In this document: positions 17,760-28,906 of the stretch, piece after piece | Position numbering within the stretch: the first letter of the stretch is position 1 | How the letters are laid out: each line of letters opens with the position of its first letter | Source of the DNA: Planctomycetota bacterium | GTDB lineage: Bacteria; Planctomycetota; Phycisphaerae; Phycisphaerales; UBA1924 | Length of the DNA: 64,000 nt | Direction: 5' to 3' | Assembly: GCA_039819165.1 (NCBI GenBank) | Contig: JBCBSM010000001.1 | Span: 1,178,001-1,242,000 of the forward strand | Notes under the pieces: generated by a model | Told to the model about the DNA's origin: nothing | Database searches by the model: none | What the model saw: the letters and a program-made list of their open reading frames with translations, nothing else | Made by a program: the position numbers and the translations under genes

Positions 17760-19574
17760 ATGATCCCACTGCCCCAAGCCGTCACGCACTTGCTCGACGT
17801 GGCCTCGCGGCGGCGATGGCTGAGCTATGAGGAAATCAGCGAGACGCTGCCGGATGAGTGCATCACGGCGGACGGCCTGCACCAACTGCTCGCCGAGGCC
17901 GACGAGCGCGGCATCGAGCTCATCGACGAGCCGACGTACCGGGCCCGCAAGCGACAGCTCGCAACAGATTGCGATGCAGACGACACGGAGGCAACGCCGC
18001 GGGCCATGAGCGTCGCCGGCGCCGGCCGGGTCAACGACCAGCTCGCCACGCAGCTCAACGCCGACGACGCGTTCGCCATCGAACACCCCGACACCGAGGA
18101 TGACGCGGCCGGACCGGTCGTGCCGAGCGATCGCGGCGTGGACGATCCCATCCGCAGCTACCTGGCGCAGATGGGCTCGATCCCGCTGCTCGACCGCGAC
18201 GAGGAATTGCGGCTCGCCAAGAAGATCGAGACCACGCGGATCATCTTCCGCCGGCGCTGCCTGCAGAGCGACTACGTGGCCTCGCTGGCGGTCGACATGC
18301 TCCGCCAGGTGCTGTCCAAGGACCTGCCCTTCGATCGCACGCTCCGCGTGTCGACGGCGACGCCCGAGACCAAGGAGCACCTCTCGCGGCTGCTGCCCGA
18401 GCTGCTGCCTTCCATCGAGGCCATGCTCGAGCGCAACCGCGCGCAGTGGACCGAGGCCGAGCGGCTGCGCCGCGAGGGACGCGCGAGCGACGGCAGGCTG
18501 ACGCCCGAGGCGGTCGCCGAACTCGCGGGTATCGAGCGGTCGCTGCGGGCGCGGCGGCGTCGGATCGCGGCGCTCATCGAGGAGCTAGAGCTGCGGACCA
18601 GCCGCCTCGTGCCCGGGCTGCGGAAGCTGCGGGCCATCTCCGCGCGGATGCGCAACCTCGAGGCGCAGCTCGCGCGGCCCGGCGCGGACGCCGATGCCCC
18701 GCCGGGCGAACGCAACGGCGATGTCCACGACGAGGACGATCGCCTGGTGATGCTCGACGAGCTAGAGGGGCTGCGGTCGCTGGTGCTCGAGACGCCCGAC
18801 GCCCTGGCGCAGCGGGTCAGCGACCTCAACTGCGTGTTCTGGGAGTACGAGCAGGCCAAGCGGGACCTCTCGGGCGGCAACCTGCGGCTGGTCGTCTCGA
18901 TCGCCAAGAAGTACCGCAACCGCGGGCTGAGCTTCCTGGACGTCATCCAGGAGGGCAACACGGGGTTGCTGCGGGCCGTCGACAAGTACGAGTACAAGCG
19001 GGGCTACAAGTTCAGCACCTACGCGACGTGGTGGATCCGCCAGGCCATCACCCGCGCGCTGGCGGACCACGCGCGGACCATCCGCCTGCCGGTGCACATG
19101 ATCGAGCTGATGCACCGCATCCACTCGGTGCAGCGGCAGTTCCTGCAGCAGCACGGTCACGAGCCGACGGACGAGCAGGTGGCCGACATCGCCGGGTGCA
19201 AGCCCAAGGACGTCCGCCGCGTGATGGACGTGGCCCGCGGGCCGGCATCGCTCGATCGCGGCATGGGTGAGGATGAGGACAACGCGATGGCGGACCTGCT
19301 CGAGGACGCCCGCAACAGCGCACCCGACAACGGCGTCGCCCAGGAGATGCTCCGCGAGAAGCTCGAGCAGGTGCTACGAACCCTCAGCTACCGCGAGCGG
19401 GAGATCATCAAGCTCCGCTACGGCATCGGCGACGGCTACACCTACACGCTCGAGGAGGTCGGCCGCATCTTCAAGGTCACCCGCGAGCGGGTGCGACAGG
19501 TCGAGGCCAAGGCGCTCCGCAAGCTCCAGCATCCGATCCGGACGCGGCGGCTTGAAGGTTTCGTCGACGGCTAG
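17760..19574 (+). CDS. rpoD: RNA polymerase primary sigma factor RpoD
   Basis: Group 1 sigma-70 factor, 604 residues. Region 1.2 is [23 protein letters not shown] non-conserved helical insert follows to about residue 350. Regions 2.1-2.4 include [41 protein letters not shown] and [17 protein letters not shown]. Region 3 and region 4.2 ([19 protein letters not shown], then [12 protein letters not shown]) complete it. The N-terminus (residues 1-130) is short of the usual region 1.1 repeats and acidic. ATG at 17760 is preferred over a GTG 9 bases upstream. It follows dnaG and overlaps the convergent glycosyltransferase stop by 4 bases. Confidence 0.96.
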   Translation: MIPLPQAVTHLLDVASRRRWLSYEEISETLPDECITADGLHQLLAEADERGIELIDEPTYRARKRQLATDCDADDTEATPRAMSVAGAGRVNDQLATQLNADDAFAIEHPDTEDDAAGPVVPSDRGVDDPIRSYLAQMGSIPLLDRDEELRLAKKIETTRIIFRRRCLQSDYVASLAVDMLRQVLSKDLPFDRTLRVSTATPETKEHLSRLLPELLPSIEAMLERNRAQWTEAERLRREGRASDGRLTPEAVAELAGIERSLRARRRRIAALIEELELRTSRLVPGLRKLRAISARMRNLEAQLARPGADADAPPGERNGDVHDEDDRLVMLDELEGLRSLVLETPDALAQRVSDLNCVFWEYEQAKRDLSGGNLRLVVSIAKKYRNRGLSFLDVIQEGNTGLLRAVDKYEYKRGYKFSTYATWWIRQAITRALADHARTIRLPVHMIELMHRIHSVQRQFLQQHGHEPTDEQVADIAGCKPKDVRRVMDVARGPASLDRGMGEDEDNAMADLLEDARNSAPDNGVAQEMLREKLEQVLRTLSYREREIIKLRYGIGDGYTYTLEEVGRIFKVTRERVRQVEAKALRKLQHPIRTRRLEGFVDG

Positions 19575-21199
19575 CGAACAAGCAACTCGTCGTAGATCGA
19601 GCGGACCTCGCCGACGTGCCCCGGGTAGCTCTGCAGGTGCGGCGAGAGGCGGTGGATCCGCTCGGGGCTGGGGATCGCTACGTCGCCGCGCACGATCGAG
19701 GCGATGCAGCCCGCGAGCGCCCCGGCGTCGCCCGACGGAAACAGCAGGCCGTTGGTCGCCTCGCCATCCCGCTCGATCCACTCGGGCGGCCCGCCGAGCC
19801 GCGAGGTGATCACCATCTTGCCGGCGTGCAGGTGCTCGAGCAGCACCAGCGGCGAGTTCTCCATCCAGATGTGCGGGAGCACGCCGACGTCGTACTCCCC
19901 CACCGACGCGACCCGCTGCAGCAGATCGAATCCGCCGGCGAACTGGACCTGCGGGTAGCGGCTGAGCCGCTTTCGGAAGGGCCAGTCCCAGCCCGATGCG
20001 CGGATGAGGAACTGGCAGCGGCGGCGGACCTCGGCCGGGAGCGCCCCGATCGCATCCACGAGCACCCGCAGGCCCTTGTTGGGCCGCGTCGTGCCGAAGA
20101 AGCCCAGGCGGAGCGGCCGGTGGTCGTTGGGAGTCCAGGGCGAGCAGCGGTAGCCCGGCGCCGCCATCGCGGCGCGGTGCATGCGATCGAAGTGCGGCTG
20201 GCCCAGCCGGACGACGCGGAGCCGGGCCTCGTCGAGGCCCATCGAGACGTGGACCGTGCCGAGGAAGGCGCTCGGCGGCGTCACGAGGCTCGCGGCGTTG
20301 AGGGCCGCGATGCCGTCCTCGCGTCGGCGGCCGTACTCGTTGAGCACGCGCAGGTGGACGTCGGCGTTGGCGAGCACCCGCTCGTTGGTGTCGCCGGGCA
20401 GCACGGGTGGCGGCGGTCCGATCGCGCCGTCGCGGAGTTCGAGTCCGTAGCCGCCCTCGGCGTGGGCGTCGTTCGGGTCGTAGCCCAGCATCCGCTGCTC
20501 GTCGATGGGGGCGTCTTCCTCCCCCTTGCGGTCGGCGACTGCCCGCGCCATGCCGCCCAGCGCGCTGCGGGCGCTGCCGGCCAGGCGTTCGCCGGTGACC
20601 CGTTCGATCGACTGGCCGACGCGGCGCTTGAGCCGCCTCACCGCCGGGTTGGGCGCATCGAGGCATTCGGCGCACCGCCGGCCGCCCTCGAAGTCCAGGC
20701 AGACCTCGCGCTCGCGGTGCAGCAGATCGACCTGCGGGCACGCGAACCAGTAGTTGTGCGTGGTGACGACGACGCGGATGCCGGCGGCCTCGATCGCGGG
20801 GATGAGGTCGAGGCTGAGGCCCTCGAGCGAGTGGGCGTGCACGATGCGCGCCCCGATGCGGCTGAGCCAGCGGAGCACGAGCCGCGTCGTGGCGGGGCAG
20901 GATCGCTCCCTGGACACGTTGCGGAGGTTGAGGGCCGACGGCGCCAGGTTGGGACTGTTGACCAACTCCCAGCACTCGATGCCGCGCCACGGCTCGGTCC
21001 TGCGGATGCGCGGGCCGGGCCGCAGGTCGTAGCGGAGCCCCGAGCCAAGATAGTGCACCACGACGCCCGTCTCGGCCAGGCCGGCGGCCAGCTCCGAGGC
21101 GCTGAGGTTGTAGCCCGAGCCCTCCTCGGCCTGCATGCGGAGCCGCGCCCAACCGAGGAACGCGACCGTCGGCTGGTGGGGCGAGGCGGCATCGGACAT
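19571..21199 (-). CDS. GT4-like glycosyltransferase with a four-cysteine insert
   Basis: A 542-residue GT-B glycosyltransferase. The N-terminal domain has the Gly-rich start ([19 protein letters not shown]) and a metal-knuckle-like cluster Cys154, Cys167, Cys176, Cys179 right after TTHNYW. The acceptor domain is followed by a long charged insert (about 190-310). The nucleotide-sugar domain has [45 protein letters not shown] and [10 protein letters not shown], which includes the E-x7-E motif region. It is the last gene of a three-gene minus-strand cluster, 35 bases after the GT2 gene. It likely builds a surface polysaccharide or O-antigen; donor and acceptor are unknown. Confidence 0.82.
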   Translation of the reverse strand: MSDAASPHQPTVAFLGWARLRMQAEEGSGYNLSASELAAGLAETGVVVHYLGSGLRYDLRPGPRIRRTEPWRGIECWELVNSPNLAPSALNLRNVSRERSCPATTRLVLRWLSRIGARIVHAHSLEGLSLDLIPAIEAAGIRVVVTTHNYWFACPQVDLLHREREVCLDFEGGRRCAECLDAPNPAVRRLKRRVGQSIERVTGERLAGSARSALGGMARAVADRKGEEDAPIDEQRMLGYDPNDAHAEGGYGLELRDGAIGPPPPVLPGDTNERVLANADVHLRVLNEYGRRREDGIAALNAASLVTPPSAFLGTVHVSMGLDEARLRVVRLGQPHFDRMHRAAMAAPGYRCSPWTPNDHRPLRLGFFGTTRPNKGLRVLVDAIGALPAEVRRRCQFLIRASGWDWPFRKRLSRYPQVQFAGGFDLLQRVASVGEYDVGVLPHIWMENSPLVLLEHLHAGKMVITSRLGGPPEWIERDGEATNGLLFPSGDAGALAGCIASIVRGDVAIPSPERIHRLSPHLQSYPGHVGEVRSIYDELLVR

Positions 21200-21234
21200 G
21201 GCGGCGACTCTACGCCACGGCGCCCGGGGCGGCC

Positions 21235-23004
21235 TCAGCCGAAGGGCGGCGGCGGGACCTGCCGGGGCGAGCGGGCGACGAACCAGAGCGACGCCGCGAG
21301 CGTGCCCAGCCAGCGGAGCCACAAGCCGGCGCGGGCGGCGAGGGTGTCCCGTTCGGCCTGGACGACCGAGACATCGCGGCCGTCGGCGTGCAGCGTCCAG
21401 GGGCAGCGGAGCAGCGGCACGTCGTTGGTCTGGTTGAAGACGACGCAGGCCGCCGGCGGGGATCGCAGAAGCCGCCACTGGCGACGCAGCCGCGAGCGCG
21501 TCGTGGCGGCGTATATGAGCCGCTCGGGCCGCGCCTCGGCACGCACCGCCGTGCCAGCGGCGGGATCCTCCGCATCGTTGCGGACCATGAAGATCCACCG
21601 GGGCTGGTCGGCGGGGCGGTCCTCGGCGATCAGCCGCTCCGTCGCGTGGGTGACCAATCGCTCGGCGAGGCGGACCTGCTCGCCCGTCATGCACAGCGCG
21701 AGGACGGTCGCATTGGACCGCAACGCGGACGCGCGATCGAGGGCGGCCAGCACCGGCTCGCGGTCGGGCTCCAGGCCGTCGAGCTTGCCGCCGCGATTGG
21801 TGGCAATGTCGGCGGCGGTGCGTCGGATGATCTCGGCGTGGAAGAGCCGCCGGCGGAACGAGGCCGCCAACGCGTCACACAGGATCGAGCCCATCCATCG
21901 CAACATCGACCGGCGCTGCGCGGCACCCGACAGGCCCTTGGCCATGGTCCACACGGCGTTGCGCTGCGAGTAGTACAGCCGCGTCGGCGTCAGCTTGTGG
22001 AACCATGGCGTGTGGTACACAACGGCGTCGAGATTGCATACCACGCGGTGGCCCGCGCGGCCGATGCGCAGGCACCAGTCGGCGTCGTCGCAGTAGATGA
22101 AGTAGCGGCTGTCCCAGTAGCCGACGGCGCTCGCGGCGCTCCAGCGGACCAGCATGCTGCACGCCGAGACGACGTCGACCTCCCGGACGCCCGCGAAGCG
22201 TCGGGTGCCGCGGGTGCCGCCGACCTCGCGGACCCACTCGTCGTGCGCGGTCGCGAGGCGATGCTCCGGCGGCGGCGTGTCGCTCATCAGGCCGCGCCGC
22301 TGGTCGTAGTAGATGGTCGTCTCGAAGGTGCTCTCACGATCGTGGATGTCGACCGCGCGCGAGCCCACGAGCACGGCCGCGGAGTCGGCGGCCGCAGTCC
22401 GGAGCAGGGAGGCGAGCGCACCATCGTCGGCCTCGGCGTCGTCGTCGAGCAGCCACACGTACTCGATGCCGGCCGGCTGCGGGGCGCCGTGCCCGTTGCG
22501 GGCTGCGGCGGCCGCGCGGAGCGCGGTCTCGAGGATCCGCTCGACCGCCAAGAACCCCGTGTTGAATCCGCCGGTGCCGCCGAGGTTCCGGTGGTTGCGC
22601 ACGATGGTGGCCGACCCGAATCCAGCCGTGTTGGCAGCATCATGCTCCGTGGCGACGAAGGCCGGCGCGTCGGCGCGCGGCGTGTCGTTCGAGACGATCC
22701 GCTCGGGCCGCAGCCACGCTTCCAGCGCATCGCTCGTGCCGTCCGTCGACGCGTTGTCGACCACGACCAGGTGGAGGGCCGCGAGATCGACGCCCCGCTG
22801 GCGACGCACCGACTCGATGGAGCGGCGGACCTCGTCGGCCCGATTCCACGTGACGATCACGACCGCGATGTGCGGCGACGCGCCGGCGTGGCCGGACGAC
22901 GAGGGCAACGCCCCGCGGGCGCGTTCGGGAGCCTGGGTGGTGTGGGCGGGTGGCGTCAAGGGTGGCTCGTGGCTGGGGACGCGGCCGGGCGGGCGTCGGG
23001 TCAC
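21235..23004 (-). CDS. Family 2 glycosyltransferase (galactofuranosyl/rhamnosyl-transferase-like)
   Basis: A 589-residue GT-A enzyme. IAVVIVTWNRADEVRRSIES opens the fold near residue 46, followed by LVVVDNASTDGTSDAL. GGTGGFNTGF precedes the metal-binding DxD region LLDDDAEADDGALA. Later YFIYCDDADWCLRIGRAGH is the acceptor-side motif typical of GlfT/rhamnosyltransferase-type GT2. The C-terminal 200 residues carry hydrophobic stretches near the end (LWLRWLGTLAASLWFVA). GTG at 23004 overlaps the stop of the upstream gene as GTGA. It lies between two GT4-like genes, so the three probably act on one glycan. Confidence 0.82.
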   Translation of the reverse strand: MTRRPPGRVPSHEPPLTPPAHTTQAPERARGALPSSSGHAGASPHIAVVIVTWNRADEVRRSIESVRRQRGVDLAALHLVVVDNASTDGTSDALEAWLRPERIVSNDTPRADAPAFVATEHDAANTAGFGSATIVRNHRNLGGTGGFNTGFLAVERILETALRAAAAARNGHGAPQPAGIEYVWLLDDDAEADDGALASLLRTAAADSAAVLVGSRAVDIHDRESTFETTIYYDQRRGLMSDTPPPEHRLATAHDEWVREVGGTRGTRRFAGVREVDVVSACSMLVRWSAASAVGYWDSRYFIYCDDADWCLRIGRAGHRVVCNLDAVVYHTPWFHKLTPTRLYYSQRNAVWTMAKGLSGAAQRRSMLRWMGSILCDALAASFRRRLFHAEIIRRTAADIATNRGGKLDGLEPDREPVLAALDRASALRSNATVLALCMTGEQVRLAERLVTHATERLIAEDRPADQPRWIFMVRNDAEDPAAGTAVRAEARPERLIYAATTRSRLRRQWRLLRSPPAACVVFNQTNDVPLLRCPWTLHADGRDVSVVQAERDTLAARAGLWLRWLGTLAASLWFVARSPRQVPPPPFG

Positions 23005-24632
23005 GGTACGTCGCCGCGATAGATCGGCTCCAATTCCGAGGCGTGTTCGGCCATCGTCTTGGGCGGGCGGACGCCCCGGCGGAGCCGCTCGGTCAGCCCG
23101 GGCTCGCGGACGCAGCGGACGATGCTCCCGGCGAGATCGAAGCGATCGTTGGCGCGGAAGAGCAGGCCGTTGACACCATCCTCTATGAAATCGGGGATGC
23201 CGCCGGCGCGGGCGCCCAGCAGCGGCAGCCCGCAGGCCTGCATCTCCATCACGGTCTGCGGGCCGTTGTCCCACCAGACGCTGGGCACGACGCCGACGTC
23301 CTGGCCGCCGCACATCCACGCGATGTCCTGGGGCTCGTAGCCGTGGACGACGCGGAGGCCGGCGAGCCTGGGCTCGAGCCGGCGGAAGCGGTATTCGATC
23401 GACTCACCGCCGCCCGCGAAGACCGAGAGCTCGATGCTGCACAGCACCTCGGGCGTGAGCATCTCCAGGGCGTCGGCCAGCATCGACACGCCCTTGTACC
23501 AGTGGTTGACGCCGATGAACAGCAGACGCAGCGGGCGGGTGTCGCTCGCCGGGCGAGGCGGAGGATCGAAGAGCAGTTCGCGGTTGGCCGCAACCAGCTC
23601 GTGTGCGATGGTGCCAATGTGGATCGTGCGGATGCGGGCCGCGTCCACGCCATGGGCGACGTACTTGTCGCGGACGAATGAGGAGACGGCGTGCACGAGG
23701 TCGCAGCGATTGAGGGCGTCGACCATCGCCCGGCGGCGCTCGGAGTAGGGCGTGGGCTCGCCGTTGGTCAGCGGCTCGGCATCGGCGACGTTGTCGAAGG
23801 TCCGCCAGGTCTCGTGCTCGGGCTGGCACCAAGCGCGAGCGGCCGCCCACTGGCGGACGACGAGGGTCATGCCGCGCGCCTCGTCCGCGGCTTCGATGGC
23901 CCCGGGCTCGGCGTCCGCGGCGACTCCCGGAGGGGGCGGCGGACTGGACGGAGGATCGGGTCGGAATCGGCGGAGCAGGCCGAGCCGCGGGCGGCGCGTC
24001 GGCGTCCTTGGCGCAGGAGCCGCCGGAGGCGGGGCATCGAAGGGGAGCGGCTCGCCGGGGTAGGCCGCCGCCCGGCGGGCCCGTTCGGCGGCGGGGTCGG
24101 GGCACTCGATGCAACCCTCGCAGGATCGGCCGCCGTCGTAGTCGGTGCACAGCCGGCGGTGGCGGTGCATGAAGTAGACCTGGGGGCACAGCGTGTGGTA
24201 GTTGTGCAGGCTGTAGATGAGCCGGCAGCCCGCCTGGCGAGCCACATCGAGGCAGTCCAGCGAGAAGCCCTCCAGCGACTGCACGTGGACGGCGGCGGGC
24301 TGCTCGACGCGGAGCACATCCGCAAAGGCCTCCGCCAGCGAGGGGGACGCGATCTCCGCCTCGGGCTCGCGAAATTGCAGCAGCGAGGGGGCCAGCACGG
24401 GGCTGTTGACGATCTCGTAGGCGCGGATGCCCATCCAGTCGGGGTGGCGGCGGGCGGCACAGCGGCCGGACGCGCCGTTGGCATCGGGCACGTAGGTCGT
24501 GCCGCTGCTGATGGTCGAGACCGCGTGGCCCCGCGAGGCGAGCTCAAGGGCCAGCGCCTGGGCGTACCCCGAGATGCCGCCACGCCGGGCGCCATCCCAG
24601 ATCTTGGCCCAGTTGAGCATCAGGATCCGCAC
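23001..24632 (-). CDS. GT4-like glycosyltransferase with a cysteine knuckle, paralogue of 19571-21199
   Basis: A 543-residue GT-B enzyme that starts with MRILMLNWAKIWDGARRGGISGYAQALALELA. SLHNYHTLCPQ is followed by the cluster Cys149, Cys162, Cys171, Cys174 (and Cys177), the same pattern as the gene at 19571. A proline-rich insert fills about 200-260. The C-terminal domain has LRLLFIGVNHWYKGVSMLAD and DVGVVPSVWWDNGPQTVMEMQACGLPLLGARAGGIPDFIEDG-type donor-binding motifs. ATG at 24632 begins the fold. First gene of the cluster, with the 16S terminator only about 50 bases upstream of its start. Confidence 0.85.
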   Translation of the reverse strand: MRILMLNWAKIWDGARRGGISGYAQALALELASRGHAVSTISSGTTYVPDANGASGRCAARRHPDWMGIRAYEIVNSPVLAPSLLQFREPEAEIASPSLAEAFADVLRVEQPAAVHVQSLEGFSLDCLDVARQAGCRLIYSLHNYHTLCPQVYFMHRHRRLCTDYDGGRSCEGCIECPDPAAERARRAAAYPGEPLPFDAPPPAAPAPRTPTRRPRLGLLRRFRPDPPSSPPPPPGVAADAEPGAIEAADEARGMTLVVRQWAAARAWCQPEHETWRTFDNVADAEPLTNGEPTPYSERRRAMVDALNRCDLVHAVSSFVRDKYVAHGVDAARIRTIHIGTIAHELVAANRELLFDPPPRPASDTRPLRLLFIGVNHWYKGVSMLADALEMLTPEVLCSIELSVFAGGGESIEYRFRRLEPRLAGLRVVHGYEPQDIAWMCGGQDVGVVPSVWWDNGPQTVMEMQACGLPLLGARAGGIPDFIEDGVNGLLFRANDRFDLAGSIVRCVREPGLTERLRRGVRPPKTMAEHASELEPIYRGDVP

Positions 24633-24683
24633 GATCGAGGCTATCGCGGCGTCTAGGGGCCCGGCGGCGCGGGGTGCGTGTCG

Positions 24684-24718
24684 GGCAAAAGAAAGCGGCC
24701 CGGATTGCTCCGGGCCGC
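24684..24718 (-). terminator. Rho-independent terminator after 16S rRNA
   Basis: On the minus strand a perfect 9-bp GC stem (GCGGCCCGG at 24710-24718 pairing with 24695-24703, loop of 6) runs directly into TTTCTTTT. It lies about 175 bases past the 3' end of the 16S gene on the same strand, with no gene between them. It therefore probably ends the rRNA transcript without any 23S, 5S or tRNA gene. Confidence 0.85.
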
Positions 24719-24888
24719 CTCACGTCTCAGAGCGGTCGAGATGGGCCCCTTGCCGACCGTCGCCGATCGGCTTGGCGGTTCCGCGTGAACGGTCCCGCAC
24801 GAGATTGTGCTGACGATTTCTCGCTGCAGATCGCTCTGCGTGGCCCTGCGATTGGTCCGCTTCGCATGGCCGCGAGTCTAAGGACATC

Positions 24889-26367
<1,479 letters not shown>

Positions 26368-26765
26368 AACCGGCCGCCCCGCTTTACGCGACGCAGCCGA
26401 CAACCAAAGGCCGATCCGACAAAACCACCGCGGATCCTCTCGCGAGGCCGCAATGGCGGTCGTTTCCGGATGCCGAGGCATCCGGCCGCCGTCGGCTAGA
26501 CGGCGGATCGTTGGCGTACTCAAAAGTGCCCGCCCTGGAATGGGGCGAGCGATTCACAAGAGTGCCAACCGGTAGAGCCTGTGAAAACTCCACCAGCGTT
26601 GGACCGGGCGATGCCGGTTCCTGCCAGGAACCACCGGGTGAACACCGGCTGCATCGCCTCACACTCTCGAGGGCAATTCTCGACCGCTCGGATTTCAGAG
26701 AGCTTCGAGCCCGACCGGCATCCGCTGGCCTTCGTCGAAAACGCCTCCAGCGTTGTCTGGAGGCG
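26368..26765 (-). other. Transcribed leader of the 16S rRNA gene
   Basis: About 400 bases separate the predicted start point from the 16S 5' end. No reading frame looks coding. Two small perfect hairpins stand next to each other around 26470-26505 (GGATGCCTCGGCATCC and GCCGTC-GGCTA-GACGGC type). A T-rich patch (GGCACTTTTGAG on the minus strand, near 26520-26530) is reminiscent of a boxA-like antitermination site, but that is weak. The leader probably carries RNase III or similar processing stems that pair with sequence downstream of the gene. Confidence 0.5.
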
Positions 26766-26771
26766 GTGGAG

Positions 26772-26799
26772 ATATTACCGCCCCATCGACGGGGGTCAA
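26772..26799 (-). promoter_or_regulatory. Sigma-70 promoter of the 16S rRNA gene
   Basis: On the minus strand TTGACC (26794-26799) and TAATAT (26772-26777) are separated by 16 bases, 5 of 6 matches each to the consensus -35 and -10 boxes. Transcription would begin near 26765. An A-tract lies further upstream (about 26824-26830). The -35 box overlaps the stop codon of comF at 26796-26798. It is the best promoter match I found in the window and points straight at the rRNA gene. Confidence 0.75.
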
Positions 26800-27656
26800 G
26801 CATCCGGCGGCGGTGGGCTCCAGTTTTTTTGGCTAGCCCCGCCAGGCTGCCCGTCCTCGCGCACGCCCTGCCGCATGCCCTCCGCCACTGGCGGGCGTCG
26901 CTCGGGCCCGTCCGCCCGGGCGATGACGGCCGCCAGCATGGCCGGCGCCTCGCCCCGCGGGAACGCCGCCGACAGGGCCCGCACGGCCTCGCTCATGGTG
27001 GCGCCGGTCGTCAGCACATCGTCAACGACGACGAGCACGCGCAGGCCCGCGAGATCCGACGGCGGCACCGCGAGCGACATCGTGCCCCGCATGTTGCGGT
27101 GCCGCGCGACCACCGACAGCCCCGCCTGCGCCGGCACGTGCCTCCGCAGCAGGCCCCGCTGCAGCGGCAGCCCCGCGGCCCGCGCGACCGCGCGCGACAG
27201 GATGGCCGAGTGATCGATGCCCCGCGCCATCCGCCTGAGCAGCGTGCTGGGCACCGGGACGATGGCGGCTCGTTCAACGACGTCCGCTTCGCGCTCGCCG
27301 GCGTGCGCCGCGACGAGCGCGAGCCGCTCGCGGATGGCGGCGCCCAGGGCACGCCCAAGCCGCTCGCCCATCGTGGGCCAGCGATCGAACTTGAACTCGT
27401 GGATGGCGTCGCGGAGCGGACCGCCGTAGGCGCCCAGGCGCACGACGCCGCCGTAGCGCTGGCGCGCACTCCGGCAAGTAGCGCAGCGCTCGCCGTCGAA
27501 TTCGTGCGGGCCAACGGTCAGGCCGCACCGCGGGCAGTAGTCGTCGGGCGCGTCTGCCGCGAAGCCGCTGGCGTCGAGCCGCTCCTCGGGAGACGGGCCC
27601 GCAGCCAAGAAGGCGCGCTCGGCGGATCGCAGGCCATCGCGGATGAGGGTCGCCAT
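26796..27656 (-). CDS. comF: ComF-family phosphoribosyltransferase-like protein
   Basis: A 286-residue protein. An N-terminal double CxxC zinc ribbon (YCPRCGLTVGPHEFDGERCATC) is followed by a type I phosphoribosyltransferase fold with the PRPP loop VLVVVDDVLTTGATMSEA near residue 215. ComF proteins are linked to DNA uptake in some bacteria and to unknown functions in others. ATG at 27656 is chosen; a GTG at 27665 is nearly adjacent to the mcsB stop. Third gene of the mcsA-mcsB-comF run. Its stop codon lies inside the -35 box of the 16S promoter. Confidence 0.85.
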   Translation of the reverse strand: MATLIRDGLRSAERAFLAAGPSPEERLDASGFAADAPDDYCPRCGLTVGPHEFDGERCATCRSARQRYGGVVRLGAYGGPLRDAIHEFKFDRWPTMGERLGRALGAAIRERLALVAAHAGEREADVVERAAIVPVPSTLLRRMARGIDHSAILSRAVARAAGLPLQRGLLRRHVPAQAGLSVVARHRNMRGTMSLAVPPSDLAGLRVLVVVDDVLTTGATMSEAVRALSAAFPRGEAPAMLAAVIARADGPERRPPVAEGMRQGVREDGQPGGASQKNWSPPPPDA

Positions 27657-27667
27657 GCGGGTCACGG

Positions 27668-28906
27668 CTAGCCGCTGCCGGCGGGGCCCGGTGCATCCGG
27701 ATCGCCGGCCTGGTCGGGCTCCGACGCGGGCGGATCGGATGCAGGCGGCTCGTCGCCCGGGCGGATCAGCCCCCGCCGCGGCATCGGTGGGCCGGCGGCG
27801 AAGGCGGCGCCGAGCCTCGCCCGCAGCAGCGCTGCGCGGGCCTCGCGGCGCTGCTCCTGGGTGAGCTCCTGCGCGACGGCCAATTGCAGGTGCGATGGCT
27901 GGCACGCGATGATCAGCCGGTTGACCAACGCCATGGACACCTGCGGCACGATGCCCACCGCGATGCCCAGCCGCAGCCGACTGAGCAGTTGCATCGCCTC
28001 GTCGGCGGCCAGGAGCCTGGCGTGCAGCAGCACGCCGACGGCCCGCCAGGCCTGATCCTCCAGCCCCCGGCGGCCTCCCTTGACGAGCCGCTGGCGGGCG
28101 GTGCGCTCGTAGGCGATGACCGAGGGCACGATCTCGGCCTCCAGTTCCTTGAGCAGAACGGCCTCGCTCTTGCCAATCGTGGTCTGGTTGCTGAGCTGGT
28201 AGAAATCGCCGCTGGCCTCGCTGCCCTCGCCGTGGGCGCCGCGGACGGTGAGGCCCAGGTCGTCGGCGGCCCGCTTGACCTTCTCGATCTCGCGGGTCAT
28301 CCGCAGCGCCGGCAGGTGCAGCATGACGCTCAGGCGAGCGCCGGTGCCGATGTTGGTCGGGCACGCAGTCAGGTAGCCGAAGCGCGGGTCGAAGGCGTAG
28401 TCGACGCGGGCCTCGATGCGGTCGTCGAGGGCGTCGATCTCCTCAAGGGCGGCCGCCAGGTCGAGCCCGCTGCGCATGACCTGCAGGCGGAGGTGGTCCT
28501 CCTCGTTGATCATCACGCTCAGACGCCGCTCGGGCAGCCCGATCGCAACGGCGCGGCCGTGCATGCTCTCGCCGGGCTTGCCCATCGCGTGCTGGCGGCT
28601 GATGAGGTGCTCCTCGACGAGGGCGCCGCGGTGCATCGAGCTAGTGGACGAGAGGTCGACCCACTCGACCTGTGGCGCAAAGCCCGCGGACAGCACGACG
28701 GGCTTGAGCCGCCCCACCATCGCCGTCCGCTCGGCGGGCGAGGCGCGGTTCGGGAATCGGAAGCCCGCGATGTTGCGCGCGAGGCGCGCGCGGCTCGAGA
28801 GCACGACATCGCCGGCCTCGCCCGAGCCCGCGAGCCAGCCGTCGGCGCCATCGCTTGCGCCGGCGTCGGGCCCGCGGCCCGCGCCGGTTCCTCGCCGGGG
28901 CTTCAT
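27668..28906 (-). CDS. mcsB: Protein arginine kinase McsB
   Basis: Phosphorylates arginine residues, marking proteins for ClpCP and regulating stress repressors. The 412-residue sequence matches the phosphagen-kinase fold of McsB: SSRARLARNIAGFRFP, NEEDHLRLQ (catalytic Glu), CPTNIGTGARLSVMLHLPAL (catalytic Cys) and SNQTTIGKSE. The C-terminal 50 residues are a Pro/Asp-rich tail. ATG at 28906 overlaps the mcsA stop as ATGA. CtsR and ClpC, partners in Bacillus, are not adjacent here; only the McsA-McsB pair is kept, followed by comF. Confidence 0.93.
   Translation of the reverse strand: MKPRRGTGAGRGPDAGASDGADGWLAGSGEAGDVVLSSRARLARNIAGFRFPNRASPAERTAMVGRLKPVVLSAGFAPQVEWVDLSSTSSMHRGALVEEHLISRQHAMGKPGESMHGRAVAIGLPERRLSVMINEEDHLRLQVMRSGLDLAAALEEIDALDDRIEARVDYAFDPRFGYLTACPTNIGTGARLSVMLHLPALRMTREIEKVKRAADDLGLTVRGAHGEGSEASGDFYQLSNQTTIGKSEAVLLKELEAEIVPSVIAYERTARQRLVKGGRRGLEDQAWRAVGVLLHARLLAADEAMQLLSRLRLGIAVGIVPQVSMALVNRLIIACQPSHLQLAVAQELTQEQRREARAALLRARLGAAFAAGPPMPRRGLIRPGDEPPASDPPASEPDQAGDPDAPGPAGSG

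Noticed and set aside
19616-21973. A 785-codon plus-strand frame over the glycosyltransferase genes
   Set aside because: Antisense shadow of two recognisable glycosyltransferases; no domain pattern of its own.
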